Assembly: GCA_025997215.1 (NCBI GenBank)
Contig: BNUH01000127.1
Location: 1 to 6,583, forward strand
Direction of reading: 5' to 3'
Origin: Clostridia bacterium
Lineage (GTDB): Bacteria; Bacillota_A; Clostridia; Christensenellales; Aristaeellaceae
Length of the DNA: 6,583 bases
The notes below the pieces were generated by a model. That model ran no database searches, was not told the DNA's origin, and saw only the letters and a program-made list of their open reading frames with translations. Below are positions 6,093 through 6,583 of this stretch, piece by piece (position 1 is the first letter of the stretch; each line of letters begins with the position of its first letter). A program made the translations under genes and the position numbers.

Positions 6093-6583
6093 TTGAACAA
6101 ACTCGTTAAGTCCTCGATCTTCGTGGCCGCCGCATTTATGATCCTCCGCTTAGGCGGTCTTCTCCGTGAGATGACCTTAGCCTACGCGTTTGGTCGCTCA
6201 GAGATCACCGATGCATTCGTGAATGCATATGGAATCCCGAATATTATACTCTCATTCATAGTTGGTGCAACAGCTACAAGTTATATCCCGATATATACTG
6301 CGATAGACAGTAAGCAGAAGTTCACTGATAGTCTGATAACATTATTCGCTGTTATTGGTATTATTCTTTCAACACTTGTATTTTTAGCCCCTCAACCTTT
6401 CCTGAAGCTAGTTGCATGGACTGCTGAACCTGAAGTCTATAAGTTGTCATTATCGCTGATGAGATACATGGCATTTGCAATGATCCCAATGCTTATTGCA
6501 TCCATTCTATCTGCACAATTACAGGCGAAATCTAAATTCTTTGTTGCAACAGTTTTTCAGATATTTAATAACACATTTATAAT
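6093..6583 (+). CDS. MurJ/MviN-family lipid-linked glycan flippase (N-terminal part)
   Basis: Start of a polytopic membrane protein of the MurJ/MviN (MOP) superfamily; 163 codons are in the window and the frame runs off the end. It is expected to move undecaprenyl-diphosphate-linked glycan across the cytoplasmic membrane, either lipid II or the polysaccharide unit of this cluster. Near the N-terminus it has RLGGLLREMTLAYAFG (19-34), TDAF (39-42) and YGIPN (46-50), lining up with RVLGFARD, TDAF and KLPN of E. coli MurJ. Hydrophobic segments lie near residues 8-18, 48-69, 80-103 and 125-142. R19, R25 and D40 correspond to R18, R24 and D39 of E. coli MurJ, but the position of R52 is Leu53. The start is taken as TTG 6093, just after an in-frame TAA (6090-6092), with only a weak AGG 12 bases upstream; ATG 6138 is too far inside the first helix. 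GC is about 57% in 6121-6180. Wzx-like transport is an alternative role. Confidence 0.8.
   Translation, partial: MNKLVKSSIFVAAAFMILRLGGLLREMTLAYAFGRSEITDAFVNAYGIPNIILSFIVGATATSYIPIYTAIDSKQKFTDSLITLFAVIGIILSTLVFLAPQPFLKLVAWTAEPEVYKLSLSLMRYMAFAMIPMLIASILSAQLQAKSKFFVATVFQIFNNTFI

Overview
The window looks like part of a cell-surface polysaccharide (capsule, exopolysaccharide or O-antigen-like) gene cluster. All recognisable genes lie on the + strand. The DNA is AT-rich, Shine-Dalgarno sequences are of the AGGAG type, and two starts appear to be TTG. A MurJ/MviN-type flippase lies beside the sugar-nucleotide genes. Together these suggest a low-GC Gram-positive bacterium (Bacillota), but the sequence alone does not fix the genus, and the lineage is an inference.

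Layout. Bases 1-415 hold no intact gene. An open frame at 121-393 looks like the 3' end of a broken gene, and an exact 12-base inverted repeat (1-12 and 391-402) brackets the segment. A tightly packed run follows: a glycosyltransferase (416-1684); a CapE/WbjB-type UDP-GlcNAc 4,6-dehydratase/5-epimerase (1677-2711); an RmlD-like 4-ketosugar reductase (2752-3633); a CapG/WbjD-type UDP-GlcNAc 2-epimerase (3626-4768); and a galactokinase-like GHMP kinase (4753-5947) broken by a single-base frameshift near 5094-5096. After a 145-base gap, a MurJ/MviN-family flippase starts at 6093 and runs off the end of the window.

How the genes work together. The dehydratase, reductase and 2-epimerase form the known three-enzyme route from UDP-GlcNAc to an N-acetylated 6-deoxy-L-hexosamine. 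The reductase lacks the C-terminal cupin domain of S. aureus CapF, which carries out the C3 epimerisation needed for L-FucNAc. The trio therefore fits the V. cholerae WbvB/WbvR/WbvD route to UDP-L-QuiNAc (through UDP-L-RhaNAc) better than the UDP-L-FucNAc route. The glycosyltransferase may use this or another donor on a lipid-linked glycan. The flippase may export the lipid-linked product, or may be the housekeeping lipid II flippase; it lacks an arginine that matters in E. coli MurJ. The kinase probably phosphorylated a free sugar at C1 and would be non-functional if the frameshift is real.

I see no RNA genes, CRISPR array, transposase gene or convincing terminator. The gene content belongs to known families. 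The open points are the identity of the L-sugar, the broken kinase and the bracketed gene relic at the left edge.
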